A stretch of DNA of 59,948 bases, from positions 1 through 59,948 of the forward strand of contig NZ_JAQAGY010000034.1 in the NCBI RefSeq assembly GCF_027533645.1, written 5' to 3'. Positions 14,396-23,110 of this stretch are shown in pieces. The position numbers and the translations under genes are program-made. Origin of the DNA: Paenibacillus caseinilyticus. Lineage in GTDB: Bacteria > Bacillota > Bacilli > Paenibacillales > NBRC-103111. Below the pieces are notes generated by a model that saw only the letters and a program-made list of their open reading frames with translations, ran no database searches and was not told the origin of the DNA. The stretch's first letter is position 1; each line of letters begins with the position of its first letter.

Positions 14396-15697
14396 CTATT
14401 TGTTAATGAACCCCTTGTAGTGGCGTTTGATCAACTGGCTCTCGATTTGTTTCATCGTCTCGAGACCTACGCCAATAACGATCAGCAAGGAGGTACCACC
14501 AATCTGTACGGATTGTGGCAGTCCGGCTACTCCCGCAAGTACCATCGGGAAAATCGAAATGGCCGCCAAGAAGAGTGCCCCTGATAAGGTGATTCTTGTC
14601 ATCACCCTTGTAAGATAAACCGAAGTCGTCTTGCCAGGGCGAATACCTGGAATATAACCACCGTTCTTCTTCATCTGGTCGGCCATTTGAACTGGGTTCA
14701 TTTGAACGAAGGTGTAGAAGTAGGTAAACCCGATGATCAGCAAAACATACAAAGTCATCCCTAGAGGGTGAGTATAGTTAAAGTTGGTGATAATCCAGTC
14801 TGCTACCGAATTGCCGGCCCAGAAGCTGGCAAGTGTCGGTGGAAACATGATTAGCGATACTGCAAAGATTACTGGAATTACACCGGCTGCATTCACTTTA
14901 AGTGGAATGTGTGTCGATTGTCCTCCAAACATTTTGCGGCCTACTACACGTTTTGCATACTGAACTGGAATTTTACGAACTCCCTGCTGCACGAAGATGA
15001 CCCCCGTGATCATTGCAATGACAACGATCGCGATCAGTACCACCTTCAGAATGCTAAGGAAGAGCGCTCCTTCCGCACCGGTAAACTGCGTCTGATAAAT
15101 CTGTCCGATTGAATTCGGAATCCCTGCGACGATACCCGCGAAGATGATAATGGAAATACCATTTCCAATCCCATTTTCGGTGATTTGTTCCCCTAACCAC
15201 ATCAGAAAAGCTGTCCCCGCGGTGAGTACAATGGCAATCAAGGCATACGTGGTCATTGTCGGATTGATAACCAATCCAGAATAAGCACGGTTGAACCCAA
15301 CCGCCAGTCCAAACGCTTGAATTAAGCCGAGAACGATTGTCCCGTAACGGGTAATCTGCCCCAGCTTTTTTCTGCCTACTTCACCTTCTTTGGCCCACTG
15401 TGTAAATGTCGGAATGACATCCATAGACAGCAGCTGCACAATGATCGAAGCCGTGATGTACGGCATAATCCCCATTGCAAAAATGGAGAACTGGAACAAT
15501 GCACCGCCAGAGAACGTGTTAAGCAAGCCGAATATACCGGTAGAGCTGGCTTGATCTTGAAGTTTCAGAATCTCTGTGTTGATGTTAGGTACCGGAATAA
15601 ACGCACCAATTCTGTAGACGATCAGCACCAGCAGCGTAAACAAAATACGCTTCCGGAGATCGTCTACTTTCATAATATTGGATATGGTACGGAACAT
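14396..15697 (-). CDS. secY: Preprotein translocase channel subunit SecY
   Basis: This 433-residue membrane protein has ten predicted transmembrane segments and forms the protein-conducting channel with SecE and SecG. Family landmarks are the start MFRTISNIMKVDDLRKRILFTLLVL, the plug-region GGALFQFSIFAMGIMPYI, the loop KRVVGRKMFGGQSTHIPLKVN and the NPVQMADQMKKNGGYIPGIRPG loop that contacts SecA and ribosome. Its ATG overlaps the rplO stop by one base. The partner gene secE lies at 41540-41752. Confidence 0.98.
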   Translation of the reverse strand: MFRTISNIMKVDDLRKRILFTLLVLIVYRIGAFIPVPNINTEILKLQDQASSTGIFGLLNTFSGGALFQFSIFAMGIMPYITASIIVQLLSMDVIPTFTQWAKEGEVGRKKLGQITRYGTIVLGLIQAFGLAVGFNRAYSGLVINPTMTTYALIAIVLTAGTAFLMWLGEQITENGIGNGISIIIFAGIVAGIPNSIGQIYQTQFTGAEGALFLSILKVVLIAIVVIAMITGVIFVQQGVRKIPVQYAKRVVGRKMFGGQSTHIPLKVNAAGVIPVIFAVSLIMFPPTLASFWAGNSVADWIITNFNYTHPLGMTLYVLLIIGFTYFYTFVQMNPVQMADQMKKNGGYIPGIRPGKTTSVYLTRVMTRITLSGALFLAAISIFPMVLAGVAGLPQSVQIGGTSLLIVIGVGLETMKQIESQLIKRHYKGFINK

Positions 15698-16137
15698 TAA
15701 ATCACCTCGGTTTGACCGCCGGCAGCTTGGATTTTCTCTACCGCAGATTGGGAGAATTTGCTCGCCTTCACATTCAGCCCGACCGTGATTTCGCCGTTAC
15801 CCAAAATTTTAATTCCGTCTCTTGGGTTATTGACAATACCAGACTCAAGCAGAACTTCTGGAGTAACTTCCGTACCCGCCGCAAACTTGTTCAGATCCTC
15901 AACGTTGATAACAGCATATTCCTTACGGAATGGGTTGTTAAATCCACGTTTCGGCAAGCGACGATAAAGTGGGTTTTGACCACCCTCAAAACCTGGACGC
16001 ACACCGCCACCAGAACGAGCGTTTTGCCCTTTGTGACCGCGAGTCGACGTTTTGCCCATTCCGCTACCAACACCGCGACCTACACGTTTGCGAGCGCTGC
16101 GGGATCCTGGAGCAGATGTAAGTTCATGTAATTTCAT
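15697..16137 (-). CDS. rplO: 50S ribosomal protein L15 (uL15)
   Basis: This is a 146-residue protein starting at the ATG at 16137 (MKLHELTSAPGSRSARKRVGRG); the GTG nine bases earlier is part of the GGAGGTG SD. The long basic Gly-rich N-terminal arm (RGVGSGMGKTSTRGHKGQ) threads into 23S rRNA, and the C-terminal globular part ends KIQAAGGQTEVI. It is translationally coupled to secY through a TAATG overlap. Confidence 0.98.
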   Translation of the reverse strand: MKLHELTSAPGSRSARKRVGRGVGSGMGKTSTRGHKGQNARSGGGVRPGFEGGQNPLYRRLPKRGFNNPFRKEYAVINVEDLNKFAAGTEVTPEVLLESGIVNNPRDGIKILGNGEITVGLNVKASKFSQSAVEKIQAAGGQTEVI

Positions 16138-16170
16138 CGTTTGCACCTCCTCTAGCTATATGGTTAAGCA

Positions 16171-16359
16171 TTACGCTTCGATTTCTTTTACTTCCACCAA
16201 GTGAGTCACTTGGTTGACCATGCCGCGGATAGCAGCATTGTCAGCTTGTGTTACGGTTTGATGCAGCTTGCGAAGTCCGAGAGCGGCAACTGTACGACGC
16301 TGCGTTTCAGGACGACCGATCAGGCTGCGCTTGAGGGTAATTTGCAATTGCTTAGCCAT
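16171..16359 (-). CDS. rpmD: 50S ribosomal protein L30 (uL30)
   Basis: This 62-residue protein has the compact L30 pattern LQITLKRSLIGRPETQRRTVAALGLRKL followed by NAAIRGMVNQVTHLVEVKEI. The ATG is preceded by GGAGGG. It lies between rpsE and rplO, its normal place in the spc operon. Confidence 0.97.
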   Translation of the reverse strand: MAKQLQITLKRSLIGRPETQRRTVAALGLRKLHQTVTQADNAAIRGMVNQVTHLVEVKEIEA

Positions 16360-16369
16360 GGTATCCCTC

Positions 16370-16867
16370 CTAACCTAAGAGTTCTTCTACGGTTTTCCCG
16401 CGAAGCTTAGCAACGTCTTCCGCACGCTTCAGGCGTTGAAGGCCTTCGAGAGTTGCGTTTACCATATTCATGGAATTGGAAGAACCCAGGGATTTCGTCA
16501 GAATATCGCCTACGCCTGCCAGTTCAAGAACAGCACGAACCGGTCCGCCCGCGATAACACCAGTACCCTTCGATGCAGGCTTCAGAAGAACTTGACCTGC
16601 TCCGAATTTACCTGTCACCAGGTGAGGAATAGTGGTTCCAACGATAGGAACATGAATCAGGTTTTTCTTCGCATCTTCGATACCTTTGCGAATCGCATCA
16701 GGTACTTCGGAGGCTTTACCGATTCCAGCGCCTACCCAACCATTGCCGTCGCCAACAACCACAAGTGCACTAAAGCTAAAACGGCGTCCGCCTTTTACGA
16801 CTTTAGCTACGCGGTTGATCTGCACGACTTTCTCAGTTAATTCTAAAGTATTGGGATCAATACGCAA
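16370..16867 (-). CDS. rpsE: 30S ribosomal protein S5 (uS5)
   Basis: This 165-residue protein starts at TTG with GGAGG eight bases upstream. The N-terminal dsRNA-binding-like domain contains VVQINRVAKVVKGGRRFSFSALVVVGD and the loop region associated with spectinomycin sensitivity (VKGGRRFSF) is of ordinary sequence. The C-terminal domain includes PASKGTGVIAGGPVRAVLELAG. S5 contributes to decoding fidelity at the mRNA entry. It sits between rplR and rpmD. Confidence 0.98.
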   Translation of the reverse strand: MRIDPNTLELTEKVVQINRVAKVVKGGRRFSFSALVVVGDGNGWVGAGIGKASEVPDAIRKGIEDAKKNLIHVPIVGTTIPHLVTGKFGAGQVLLKPASKGTGVIAGGPVRAVLELAGVGDILTKSLGSSNSMNMVNATLEGLQRLKRAEDVAKLRGKTVEELLG

Positions 16868-16897
16868 GTCCTTTACCTCCTTATGTGTAAATTTGAA

Positions 16898-17266
16898 TTA
16901 GAATTCCAGACCTGCTTCACGAGCAGCGTCAGCCAGAGCCTTTACGCGTCCATGATAAAGGTATCCACCACGGTCGAATACGACTTGTACTACGCCAGCT
17001 TGCTTAGCGCGCTCTGCGATCAGGGCTCCGACTTTCGTAGCAGCTTCAGCGTTGCCGCCGTTGCCGATTCCGTCTTTCAGTTCCTTGTCCTGAGTAGATG
17101 CGGAAGCGATAGTTACTCCCTTCACATCGTCAATCAGTTGAGCGTACATATGTTTAGAGGAACGGAAGATGTTCAAACGAGGACGTTCCGTCGTTCCTTG
17201 AATTTTCTTACGAACGCGAAGATGTCTTTTCAAACGCGCTTTGTTCTTGTCCGCTTTAGTAATCAT
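16898..17266 (-). CDS. rplR: 50S ribosomal protein L18 (uL18)
   Basis: This 122-residue protein binds 5S rRNA with L5. The basic N-terminus ITKADKNKARLKRHLRVRKKI and the core RPRLNIFRSSKHMYAQLIDD and VVFDRGGYLYHGRVKALADAAREAGLEF are clear family matches. It follows rplF by 64 nt, one of the larger gaps in the spc operon, without a clear terminator or promoter. Confidence 0.98.
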   Translation of the reverse strand: MITKADKNKARLKRHLRVRKKIQGTTERPRLNIFRSSKHMYAQLIDDVKGVTIASASTQDKELKDGIGNGGNAEAATKVGALIAERAKQAGVVQVVFDRGGYLYHGRVKALADAAREAGLEF

Positions 17267-17330
17267 TCGAGTTTCACTCCTTTCAAGTTCGGTCCGAAGT
17301 ACTGTAGCTAGGCTATAAGCCTATGCCACC

Positions 17331-17873
17331 TTACTTCTTCTTACCAGCTTTACCTTCTTTGCGAATAATTCTCTCGCCTTCGTATTTGATACCTTTGCCT
17401 TTGTATGGCTCTGGCTCACGTACGGAGCGGATCTTCGCAGCGATCGCGCCAACGGCTTCTTTGTCGATACCTTTGACGATGATCTTTGTGTTAGATGGAA
17501 CTTCGAACTCGATGCCGTTCTCAGGCGTGATCTCAACCGGGTGAGAGTACCCAACGTTCAGGACAAGCTTATCGCCAGTCTTGTTAGCACGGTAACCTAC
17601 GCCAACCAGTTCAAGGTTCTTTACAAATCCATCTGTTACACCACTAACCATGTTTTGAACAACACTACGTGTTGTACCGTGCAGGGAGCGATGCAGCTTG
17701 TTATCTGAAGGGCGCTCTACTGTCAGGACATTGTCCTCAACGCTGATCTTCATATCTTTGTGAAGCTCGCGGCTCAGGGTTCCTTTGGGGCCTTTAACCG
17801 TAATCAATGTATTGTCAAGAGTCACGTTTACTCCGCTTGGGATCGTGATCGGTTTGCGACCAATACGGGACAT
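17331..17873 (-). CDS. rplF: 50S ribosomal protein L6 (uL6)
   Basis: This 180-residue protein has the two repeated L6 domains and the family start MSRIGRKPITIPSGVNVTLD. The C-terminal part carries SVREPEPYKGKGIKYEGERIIRKEGKAGKK, which contacts the sarcin-ricin loop region near the factor-binding site. It is flanked by rpsH and rplR. Confidence 0.98.
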   Translation of the reverse strand: MSRIGRKPITIPSGVNVTLDNTLITVKGPKGTLSRELHKDMKISVEDNVLTVERPSDNKLHRSLHGTTRSVVQNMVSGVTDGFVKNLELVGVGYRANKTGDKLVLNVGYSHPVEITPENGIEFEVPSNTKIIVKGIDKEAVGAIAAKIRSVREPEPYKGKGIKYEGERIIRKEGKAGKKK

Positions 17874-17903
17874 GTTTGCACCTCCGTTCTTTCTAAATCG
17901 GTA

Positions 17904-18302
17904 TTACCAGACGTAGCAGATTACTTCTCCGCCGGCTTTGGTTTGACGAGCTTCTTTATCTGTTATAACCCCTTTGGATGTAGACAGAATTGCGATTCCA
18001 AGGCCGCCGAGTACGCGAGGTACTTCTTGGCTTTTCGCGTAAACGCGAAGACCTGGCTTGCTGATTCTTTTCAGACCCGTGATAACACGCTCCTGATTCG
18101 GACCGTACTTCAGGAACAAGCGGATAATGCCTTGCTTGCTGTCTTCGATATATTCAGCGTCACGAATGAAGCCTTCCTTCTTGAGGATCTCAGCGATTTC
18201 ACGCTTAACCTTCGAAGCTGGAATCTCCACAGTTTCATGACGAACAACGTTAGCATTACGAATGCGTGTAAGCATATCTGCAATTGGATCGGACATAACC
18301 AT
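17904..18302 (-). CDS. rpsH: 30S ribosomal protein S8 (uS8)
   Basis: This 132-residue protein matches B. subtilis S8 almost residue for residue in the start MVMSDPIADMLTRIRNAN and in GIIRLFLKYGPNQERVITGLKRISKPGLRVYAKS. It ends GGEVICYVW as in the family. S8 binds the central domain of 16S rRNA and is an early assembly protein. An SD with GGAGG precedes the ATG. Confidence 0.98.
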   Translation of the reverse strand: MVMSDPIADMLTRIRNANVVRHETVEIPASKVKREIAEILKKEGFIRDAEYIEDSKQGIIRLFLKYGPNQERVITGLKRISKPGLRVYAKSQEVPRVLGGLGIAILSTSKGVITDKEARQTKAGGEVICYVW

Positions 18303-18335
18303 GTGTTGTAAACCTCCTTCCCGTAACTATGAGTT

Positions 18336-18521
18336 TTACCAGCTTGCTTTTTTCACGCCAGGAATCTGGCCTTTGTATGCTAATTCGCGGAAACAAATTC
18401 TGCAAATTTTAAATTTCCGTAATACGGAATGGGGACGGCCGCAGCGCTCGCAGCGAGTATATGCCTGCACTTTGAATTTCGGAGGACGCTGCTGCTTAAT
18501 CTTCATCGAAGTTTTTGCCAC
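18336..18521 (-). CDS. rpsN: 30S ribosomal protein S14, type Z (uS14, zinc-binding)
   Basis: This 61-residue protein is the short zinc-binding form of S14. The zinc ligands form the pairs CERC and CRIC in the middle, and the chain ends GQIPGVKKASW as in type Z. The start is GTG with GGAGGTG nine bases upstream. Bacilli often keep a second, zinc-free S14 elsewhere for zinc starvation; none is in this window. Confidence 0.98.
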   Translation of the reverse strand: MAKTSMKIKQQRPPKFKVQAYTRCERCGRPHSVLRKFKICRICFRELAYKGQIPGVKKASW

Positions 18522-18571
18522 TTCAGTTTACACCTCCAAAGTTCCCGTAGGAAACTTGCTGTTTCTACTTT

Positions 18572-19114
18572 TTATTTGGAAAACGGCATGCCGAGTTGCG
18601 CGAGCAATTCACGAGACTCTTCGTCCGACTTAGCTGTAGTTACGATAACAATATCCATACCACGTGCTTTATCAACTTTATCGTACTCGATTTCCGGGAA
18701 GATCAGTTGCTCTTTCAAACCGAGTGTATAGTTACCGCGACCGTCGAATGCCTTGGTGGAAACACCACGGAAGTCACGTACGCGAGGCAGGGCTACATTA
18801 AACAGTTTGTCGAGGAAATGATACATACGCTCGCCGCGGAGCGTAACTTTCACACCGATCGGCATATTCTCACGAAGCTTGAAACCAGCGATCGATTTCT
18901 TTGCTTTAGTGATAACAGGCTTTTGGCCTGCGATCAGTTGCAGATCCGATACTGCGGTATCAAGAACTTTGGAGTTGGAAACTGCCTCACCAACACCCAT
19001 GTTGATAACCACTTTCTCGATCTTTGGAACTTGCATAACCGTAGTGTAGCTAAACTTCTGCATCAGGGCAGGAGTGATTTCGTTCAGGAAACGTTCTTTC
19101 ATTCTTGCAGCCAT
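18572..19114 (-). CDS. rplE: 50S ribosomal protein L5 (uL5)
   Basis: This 180-residue protein binds 5S rRNA and contacts the P-site tRNA. Conserved parts are PKIEKVVINMGVGEAVSNSKVLD, QKPVITKAKKSIAGFKLRE and RGMDIVIVTTAKSDEESRELLAQLGMPF. It lies between rplX and rpsN in the standard order. Confidence 0.98.
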   Translation of the reverse strand: MAARMKERFLNEITPALMQKFSYTTVMQVPKIEKVVINMGVGEAVSNSKVLDTAVSDLQLIAGQKPVITKAKKSIAGFKLRENMPIGVKVTLRGERMYHFLDKLFNVALPRVRDFRGVSTKAFDGRGNYTLGLKEQLIFPEIEYDKVDKARGMDIVIVTTAKSDEESRELLAQLGMPFSK

Positions 19115-19146
19115 GAATCTGAGTACCTCCTTTCTTACCTTTACGA

Positions 19147-19500
19147 TTAATCGATAACCTCGCCGGATTTTTTCGCGACGCGGACTTTCTTACCATTCTC
19201 AAGCACTTTGTAACCTACGCGAGTTGCTTGGCCGCTCTTAGGATCAACCAACATTACGTTGGATACATGGATAGGAGCTTCCTGGTTAAGGATGCCGCCT
19301 TGTGGGTTTTGCTGCGAAGGCTTCGCATGCTTCTTGATCATGTTCACGCCTTCTACGAGCACACGGTTTTCACGAGGGAATGCAGCGATAACGCGGCCTT
19401 TTTTCCCTTTATCCTTACCGGTGATAACGATAACCGTATCCTCTTTTTTCACGTGCAATTTATTGTTATGGGACTCGAGTTTTTTCGGTTGTTTTGGCAT
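19147..19500 (-). CDS. rplX: 50S ribosomal protein L24 (uL24)
   Basis: This 117-residue protein has the KOW motif near the N-terminus (KKEDTVIVITGKDKGKKGRVI, about residues 19-39) and the VEGVNMIKKHAKPSQQNPQGGI segment. L24 is one of the assembly initiators of the 50S subunit, near the exit tunnel. The first 18 residues (PKQPKKLESHNNKLHVKK) make a short basic extension relative to some orthologues. Confidence 0.98.
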   Translation of the reverse strand: MPKQPKKLESHNNKLHVKKEDTVIVITGKDKGKKGRVIAAFPRENRVLVEGVNMIKKHAKPSQQNPQGGILNQEAPIHVSNVMLVDPKSGQATRVGYKVLENGKKVRVAKKSGEVID

Positions 19501-19539
19501 TGTGGTTCCACCTCCTGAACAAGACGTTCGCTACTGATA

Positions 19540-19908
19540 TTAGATAACTTCCGGAGCAAGAGATACGATCTTCATGAAGTCTCTGTCACGAAGTTCTCGT
19601 GCAACTGGTCCAAAGATCCGTGTACCGCGCGGGCTCTTATCTTCTTTCACGATTACAGCTGCATTCTCATCAAATGTAATGTAGGAACCGTCTTTCCGGC
19701 GAGCACCACGTCTCGTACGGACAACAACCGCCTTTACTACATCACCTTTTTTGACAACGCCACCTGGTGTTGCTTCTTTTACGGAGCAAACGATCAGGTC
19801 ACCAATGTTGGCCGTACGACGTCCTGTACCACCCAACACTCGGATACACATGAGCGACTTAGCACCAGAGTTATCAGCTACGTTCAAGCGTGTAAATGGT
19901 TGAATCAT
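19540..19908 (-). CDS. rplN: 50S ribosomal protein L14 (uL14)
   Basis: This 122-residue beta-barrel protein is one of the most conserved in the window, with MIQPFTRLNVADNSGAKSLMCIRVLGG and RTRRGARRKDGSYITFDENAAVI. It bridges to 16S rRNA helix 14 and binds the silencing factor RsfS in bacteria. It is flanked by rpsQ and rplX. Confidence 0.98.
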   Translation of the reverse strand: MIQPFTRLNVADNSGAKSLMCIRVLGGTGRRTANIGDLIVCSVKEATPGGVVKKGDVVKAVVVRTRRGARRKDGSYITFDENAAVIVKEDKSPRGTRIFGPVARELRDRDFMKIVSLAPEVI

Positions 19909-19949
19909 TGTGTATTTCCTCCTTCCAGCGTTGATTCCAGATCCGTATA

Positions 19950-20213
19950 TTAAACGATAACCGCTTTTTCAACCACTTCTACCAGTCTCCAGTTTTTATC
20001 CTTGGAGAGTGGGCGTGTTTCCATGATTTTCACAACGTCACCAATCTTAGCTTCGTTGTTCTCATCATGTGCCTTAAATTTTTTCGTATATTTAATACGC
20101 TTGTGGTAAAGGTCGTGTTTTTTGTAAGTTTCTACAGCTACAACAATGGTTTTGTCCATTTTGTCGCTTACGACTTTACCCAGCTGCGTCTTGCGCTCGT
20201 TGCGTTCAGCCAT
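19950..20213 (-). CDS. rpsQ: 30S ribosomal protein S17 (uS17)
   Basis: This is an 87-residue OB-fold protein. The ATG at 20213 (MAERNERKTQLGKVVSDKMDKT) is chosen because GGAGG lies seven bases upstream; the ATG at 20237 would overlap the SD and add eight non-family residues. The chain continues VVAVETYKKHDLYHKRIKYTKKFKAHDE. S17 is a primary binder of the 5' domain of 16S rRNA. Confidence 0.97.
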   Translation of the reverse strand: MAERNERKTQLGKVVSDKMDKTIVVAVETYKKHDLYHKRIKYTKKFKAHDENNEAKIGDVVKIMETRPLSKDKNWRLVEVVEKAVIV

Positions 20214-20236
20214 GTGAGATCCTCCTCTCTCGTTCA

Positions 20237-20437
20237 TTAACTAGTGATTCCCAATTCTCTTTCACGCAAAACAGTTTTTGCCCGGGCAATCTCTTTGCGG
20301 ACTTTCTGAATTTGTACGGGATTATCCAGTTGACCGGTAGCCAGTTGAAAACGGAGGTTAAAGAGCTGCTCTTTAAATCCGGCAATCTTTTGTTCGATCT
20401 CAGCAGTGGTTAGGTTGCGAAATTCACTAGCCTTCAT
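20237..20437 (-). CDS. rpmC: 50S ribosomal protein L29 (uL29)
   Basis: This is a 66-residue two-helix protein. The ATG at 20437 (MKASEFRNLTTAEIEQKIAG) has AGGTGG eight bases upstream and gives the family length. The start overlaps the end of rplP by 11 bases, so translation is probably coupled. L29 lies at the exit tunnel near the trigger factor and SRP docking site. Confidence 0.97.
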   Translation of the reverse strand: MKASEFRNLTTAEIEQKIAGFKEQLFNLRFQLATGQLDNPVQIQKVRKEIARAKTVLRERELGITS

Positions 20438-20861
20438 TTGCTTCACCACCTACATCTTCTCTTTTCACAAACTTCGTCTTGATTGGCAGCTTGTGAGAGG
20501 CAAGACGCATAGCTTCACGGGCGATTTCTTCGCTAACACCAGCAAGTTCAAACAGAACTTTACCAGGTTTAACAACAGCTACCCATTTTTCTACGTTACC
20601 TTTACCGCTACCCATCCGGACTTCAAGCGGCTTTTGGGTAATTGGCTTGGACGGGAAAATCTTGATCCAAACTTTACCACCACGCTTGATATAACGAGTC
20701 ATTGCAATACGAGCAGCCTCGATTTGACGGTTGGTTACCCAAGCCGGCTCCATTGCCTGGAGACCGAATTCACCGAAATGAACCTCAGAACCACCTTTTG
20801 CACGACCGCGCATATTGCCGCGGTGCTCTTTACGGTGTTTTACACGTTTAGGAACTAACAT
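20427..20861 (-). CDS. rplP: 50S ribosomal protein L16 (uL16)
   Basis: This 144-residue protein has the L16 signature pieces MLVPKRVKHRKEHRGNMRGRAKGG and GKVWIKIFPSKPITQKPLEVRMGSGKGNVEKW. It shapes the A-site tRNA region of the 50S subunit. Its ATG starts two bases after the rpsC stop and its end overlaps rpmC. Confidence 0.98.
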   Translation of the reverse strand: MLVPKRVKHRKEHRGNMRGRAKGGSEVHFGEFGLQAMEPAWVTNRQIEAARIAMTRYIKRGGKVWIKIFPSKPITQKPLEVRMGSGKGNVEKWVAVVKPGKVLFELAGVSEEIAREAMRLASHKLPIKTKFVKREDVGGEANEG

Positions 20862-20863
20862 GA

Positions 20864-21529
20864 TTAGTTGCCTCCTTCCGCAGCAGCCTTTTTCTTAGCC
20901 GGTGGAAGAACTTCGCCGCGGTAGATCCATACTTTTACGCCGATTCGACCATAAGTGGTATGAGCCTCAGCTGTACCATAATCGATGTCTGCACGAAGCG
21001 TATGAAGTGGAACTGTACCTTCGCTGTAGCCTTCCGTTCTGGCGATTTCCGCTCCACCCAGACGACCGCTAACCGATGTTTTGATTCCTTTTGCGCCGGA
21101 ACGAATCGTTCTTTGGATCGATTGTTTCAATGCACGACGGAAAGATACACGGCGCTCCAGTTGCTGAGCAATGCTCTCAGCCACAAGAATAGCATCCATT
21201 TCAGGGTTCTTCACTTCGGAGATGTTGATATGGACTTTCTTACCGTTCGTCAGCTTGGACAGGTAGCCGCGGATAACTTCCACTTCAGACCCGCCTTTGC
21301 CGATTACCATACCAGGCTTCGCAGTGTGAATTGTAACGTTCACGCGGTTAGCCGCACGTTCGATTTCAATACGGGAAACGGCGGATTCTTTCAATTTTTG
21401 CTTCAAGTACTCGCGGATCTTAACGTCTTCCATCAGCAGATCGCCGAAATCTTTGCCGGCATACCATTTGGACTCCCAATCACGGATAATACCGATACGA
21501 AGTCCCACCGGATTTACTTTTTGCCCCAC
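20864..21529 (-). CDS. rpsC: 30S ribosomal protein S3 (uS3)
   Basis: This 221-residue protein starts at GTG with GGAGGG seven bases upstream. It has the S3 start GQKVNPVGLRIGIIRDWESKWYA and a KH domain with GMVIGKGGSEVEVIRGYLSKL. The C-terminal domain ends with a basic Lys/Ala-rich tail. S3 lines the mRNA entry channel and takes part in helicase activity. Confidence 0.98.
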   Translation of the reverse strand: MGQKVNPVGLRIGIIRDWESKWYAGKDFGDLLMEDVKIREYLKQKLKESAVSRIEIERAANRVNVTIHTAKPGMVIGKGGSEVEVIRGYLSKLTNGKKVHINISEVKNPEMDAILVAESIAQQLERRVSFRRALKQSIQRTIRSGAKGIKTSVSGRLGGAEIARTEGYSEGTVPLHTLRADIDYGTAEAHTTYGRIGVKVWIYRGEVLPPAKKKAAAEGGN

Positions 21530-21542
21530 ACGTTGTCCCTCC

Positions 21543-21878
21543 TTATTTCTCAGATACCACTAATGTAATGTGGCTGGTACGTTTATTAATCCGGCTCGCA
21601 CGACCCATAGCGCGAGGACGGAATCTCTTCAAAGTCGGGCCTTGATCTACAGTTGCAGTAGAAACGACCAGGCTATTTACGTCCATGGAGTAGTTATGCT
21701 CTGCATTTGCGATAGCCGAGTTCAGCAGCTTCTCTACGATAGGAGAAGCGGATTTCGGAGTATGACGCAGGATGGCAATAGCTTCACCTACTTGCTTACC
21801 GCGAATCAGATCAACCACGAGTTGTGCCTTACGGGGAGCAATACGAACATATCTAGCAATAGCTTTAGCTTGTTGCAT
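21543..21878 (-). CDS. rplV: 50S ribosomal protein L22 (uL22)
   Basis: This is a 111-residue protein. The ATG at 21878 (MQQAKAIARYVRIAPRKAQLVVDLIRG) follows GGAGG by seven bases; the ATG at 21896 is upstream of that SD. The long beta-hairpin that reaches into the exit tunnel, GPTLKRFRPRAMGRASRINKRTSHIT, is normal, with no insertion or deletion of the kind linked to macrolide resistance. Confidence 0.98.
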   Translation of the reverse strand: MQQAKAIARYVRIAPRKAQLVVDLIRGKQVGEAIAILRHTPKSASPIVEKLLNSAIANAEHNYSMDVNSLVVSTATVDQGPTLKRFRPRAMGRASRINKRTSHITLVVSEK

Positions 21879-21928
21879 GGAAGTACCTCCTCTCAATCAA
21901 GAAATCAATATATATCCGTTCGAAACAA

Positions 21929-22210
21929 TTAACGCTTGCCCGTTTTCTTATCCGAGTCCGTGTGACCTTTATAAGTACGAGTTGGAGCGAATTCACCGAG
22001 CTTATGTCCGACCATATCTTCCGTTACATATACCGGTACATGCTTTCTGCCATCATAAACTGCGAAAGTGTGTCCGATGAATTGCGGGAAGATAGTGGAA
22101 CGGCGAGACCAAGTTTTGATAACTTGCTTTTTCGTAGCCTCGTTCATATCTTCGACTTTCTTCAAAAGGTAACCATCGATAAAAGGACCCTTTTTCAAAC
22201 TGCGACCCAT
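21929..22210 (-). CDS. rpsS: 30S ribosomal protein S19 (uS19)
   Basis: This 93-residue protein has the family start MGRSLKKGPFIDGYLLKKVEDM and the core IKTWSRRSTIFPQFIGHTFAVYDGRKHVPVYVTEDMVGHKLGEFAPTRTY. It lies in the 30S head and partners S13. The gene is between rplB and rplV. Confidence 0.98.
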   Translation of the reverse strand: MGRSLKKGPFIDGYLLKKVEDMNEATKKQVIKTWSRRSTIFPQFIGHTFAVYDGRKHVPVYVTEDMVGHKLGEFAPTRTYKGHTDSDKKTGKR

Positions 22211-22249
22211 GCGTTGTTCCTCCCTTCTTTAAGCAAAGCGTGAAACCTA

Positions 22250-23080
22250 TTACTTCGTGCGACGACGAATGATGTACTGATTCGATGCTTTGTTTTTCTT
22301 CCGTGTCTTGTATCCGAGAGTAGGCTTGCCCCAAGGAGACATTGGGGATTTGCGTCCGATTGGGGAACGGCCTTCACCACCACCGTGTGGGTGATCGTTA
22401 GGGTTCATTACGGAACCGCGAACTTCCGGTCTCTGTCCGAGCCAACGCGACCGTCCAGCTTTACCGATCTTGATGAGCTCGTAATCCTCATTACCAACGG
22501 AACCAACGGTAGCGCGGCAAACTTTCAGGATTCTTCTCATTTCACCGGAAGAAAGACGTACGATAGCGTACTGTTCTTCTTTACCGAGCAATTGAGCTTC
22601 TGTACCAGCAGCACGAACCAATTGTCCGCCTTTACCTGGCTTCAACTCAATGTTATGGATAACCGTACCCACAGGGATGTTTTCCATAGGAAGTGCGTTA
22701 CCGACTTTAATGTCAGCAGTAGGGCCGGACACTACCTGATCGTCCACCTTCAAGCCTTTTGGAGCGATAATGTAGCGCTTTTCGCCGTCCACGTAGTGAA
22801 TCAGCGCGATGTTTGCAGAGCGGTTCGGATCATATTCGATCGTAGCAACGCGACCTGGTATTCCATCTTTGTTACGCTTGAAGTCAATAATCCGGTATTT
22901 ACGTTTGTGTCCGCCGCCTTGATGACGAACCGTAATTTTACCCTGATTGTTACGTCCGGCTTTTTTGCTCAGTGGAGCAAGAAGCGATTTCTCCGGAGTG
23001 GATGTTGTGATTTCTTCAAATGTCGAAACCGACATCGCACGTCTCGCAGGTGACGTTGGTTTGTACTTTTTAATTGGCAC
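22250..23080 (-). CDS. rplB: 50S ribosomal protein L2 (uL2)
   Basis: This 276-residue protein starts at GTG. The OB and SH3-like domains carry GGGHKRKYRIIDFKRNKDGIPG and GRSRWLGQRPEVRGSVMNPNDHPHGGGEGRSPIGR, including the invariant histidine near the peptidyl transferase centre. It ends with a basic tail. It is flanked by rplW and rpsS. Confidence 0.98.
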   Translation of the reverse strand: MPIKKYKPTSPARRAMSVSTFEEITTSTPEKSLLAPLSKKAGRNNQGKITVRHQGGGHKRKYRIIDFKRNKDGIPGRVATIEYDPNRSANIALIHYVDGEKRYIIAPKGLKVDDQVVSGPTADIKVGNALPMENIPVGTVIHNIELKPGKGGQLVRAAGTEAQLLGKEEQYAIVRLSSGEMRRILKVCRATVGSVGNEDYELIKIGKAGRSRWLGQRPEVRGSVMNPNDHPHGGGEGRSPIGRKSPMSPWGKPTLGYKTRKKNKASNQYIIRRRTK

Positions 23081-23110
23081 GTGGATTCCCTCCTTACTTT
23101 AAAAAGTTAC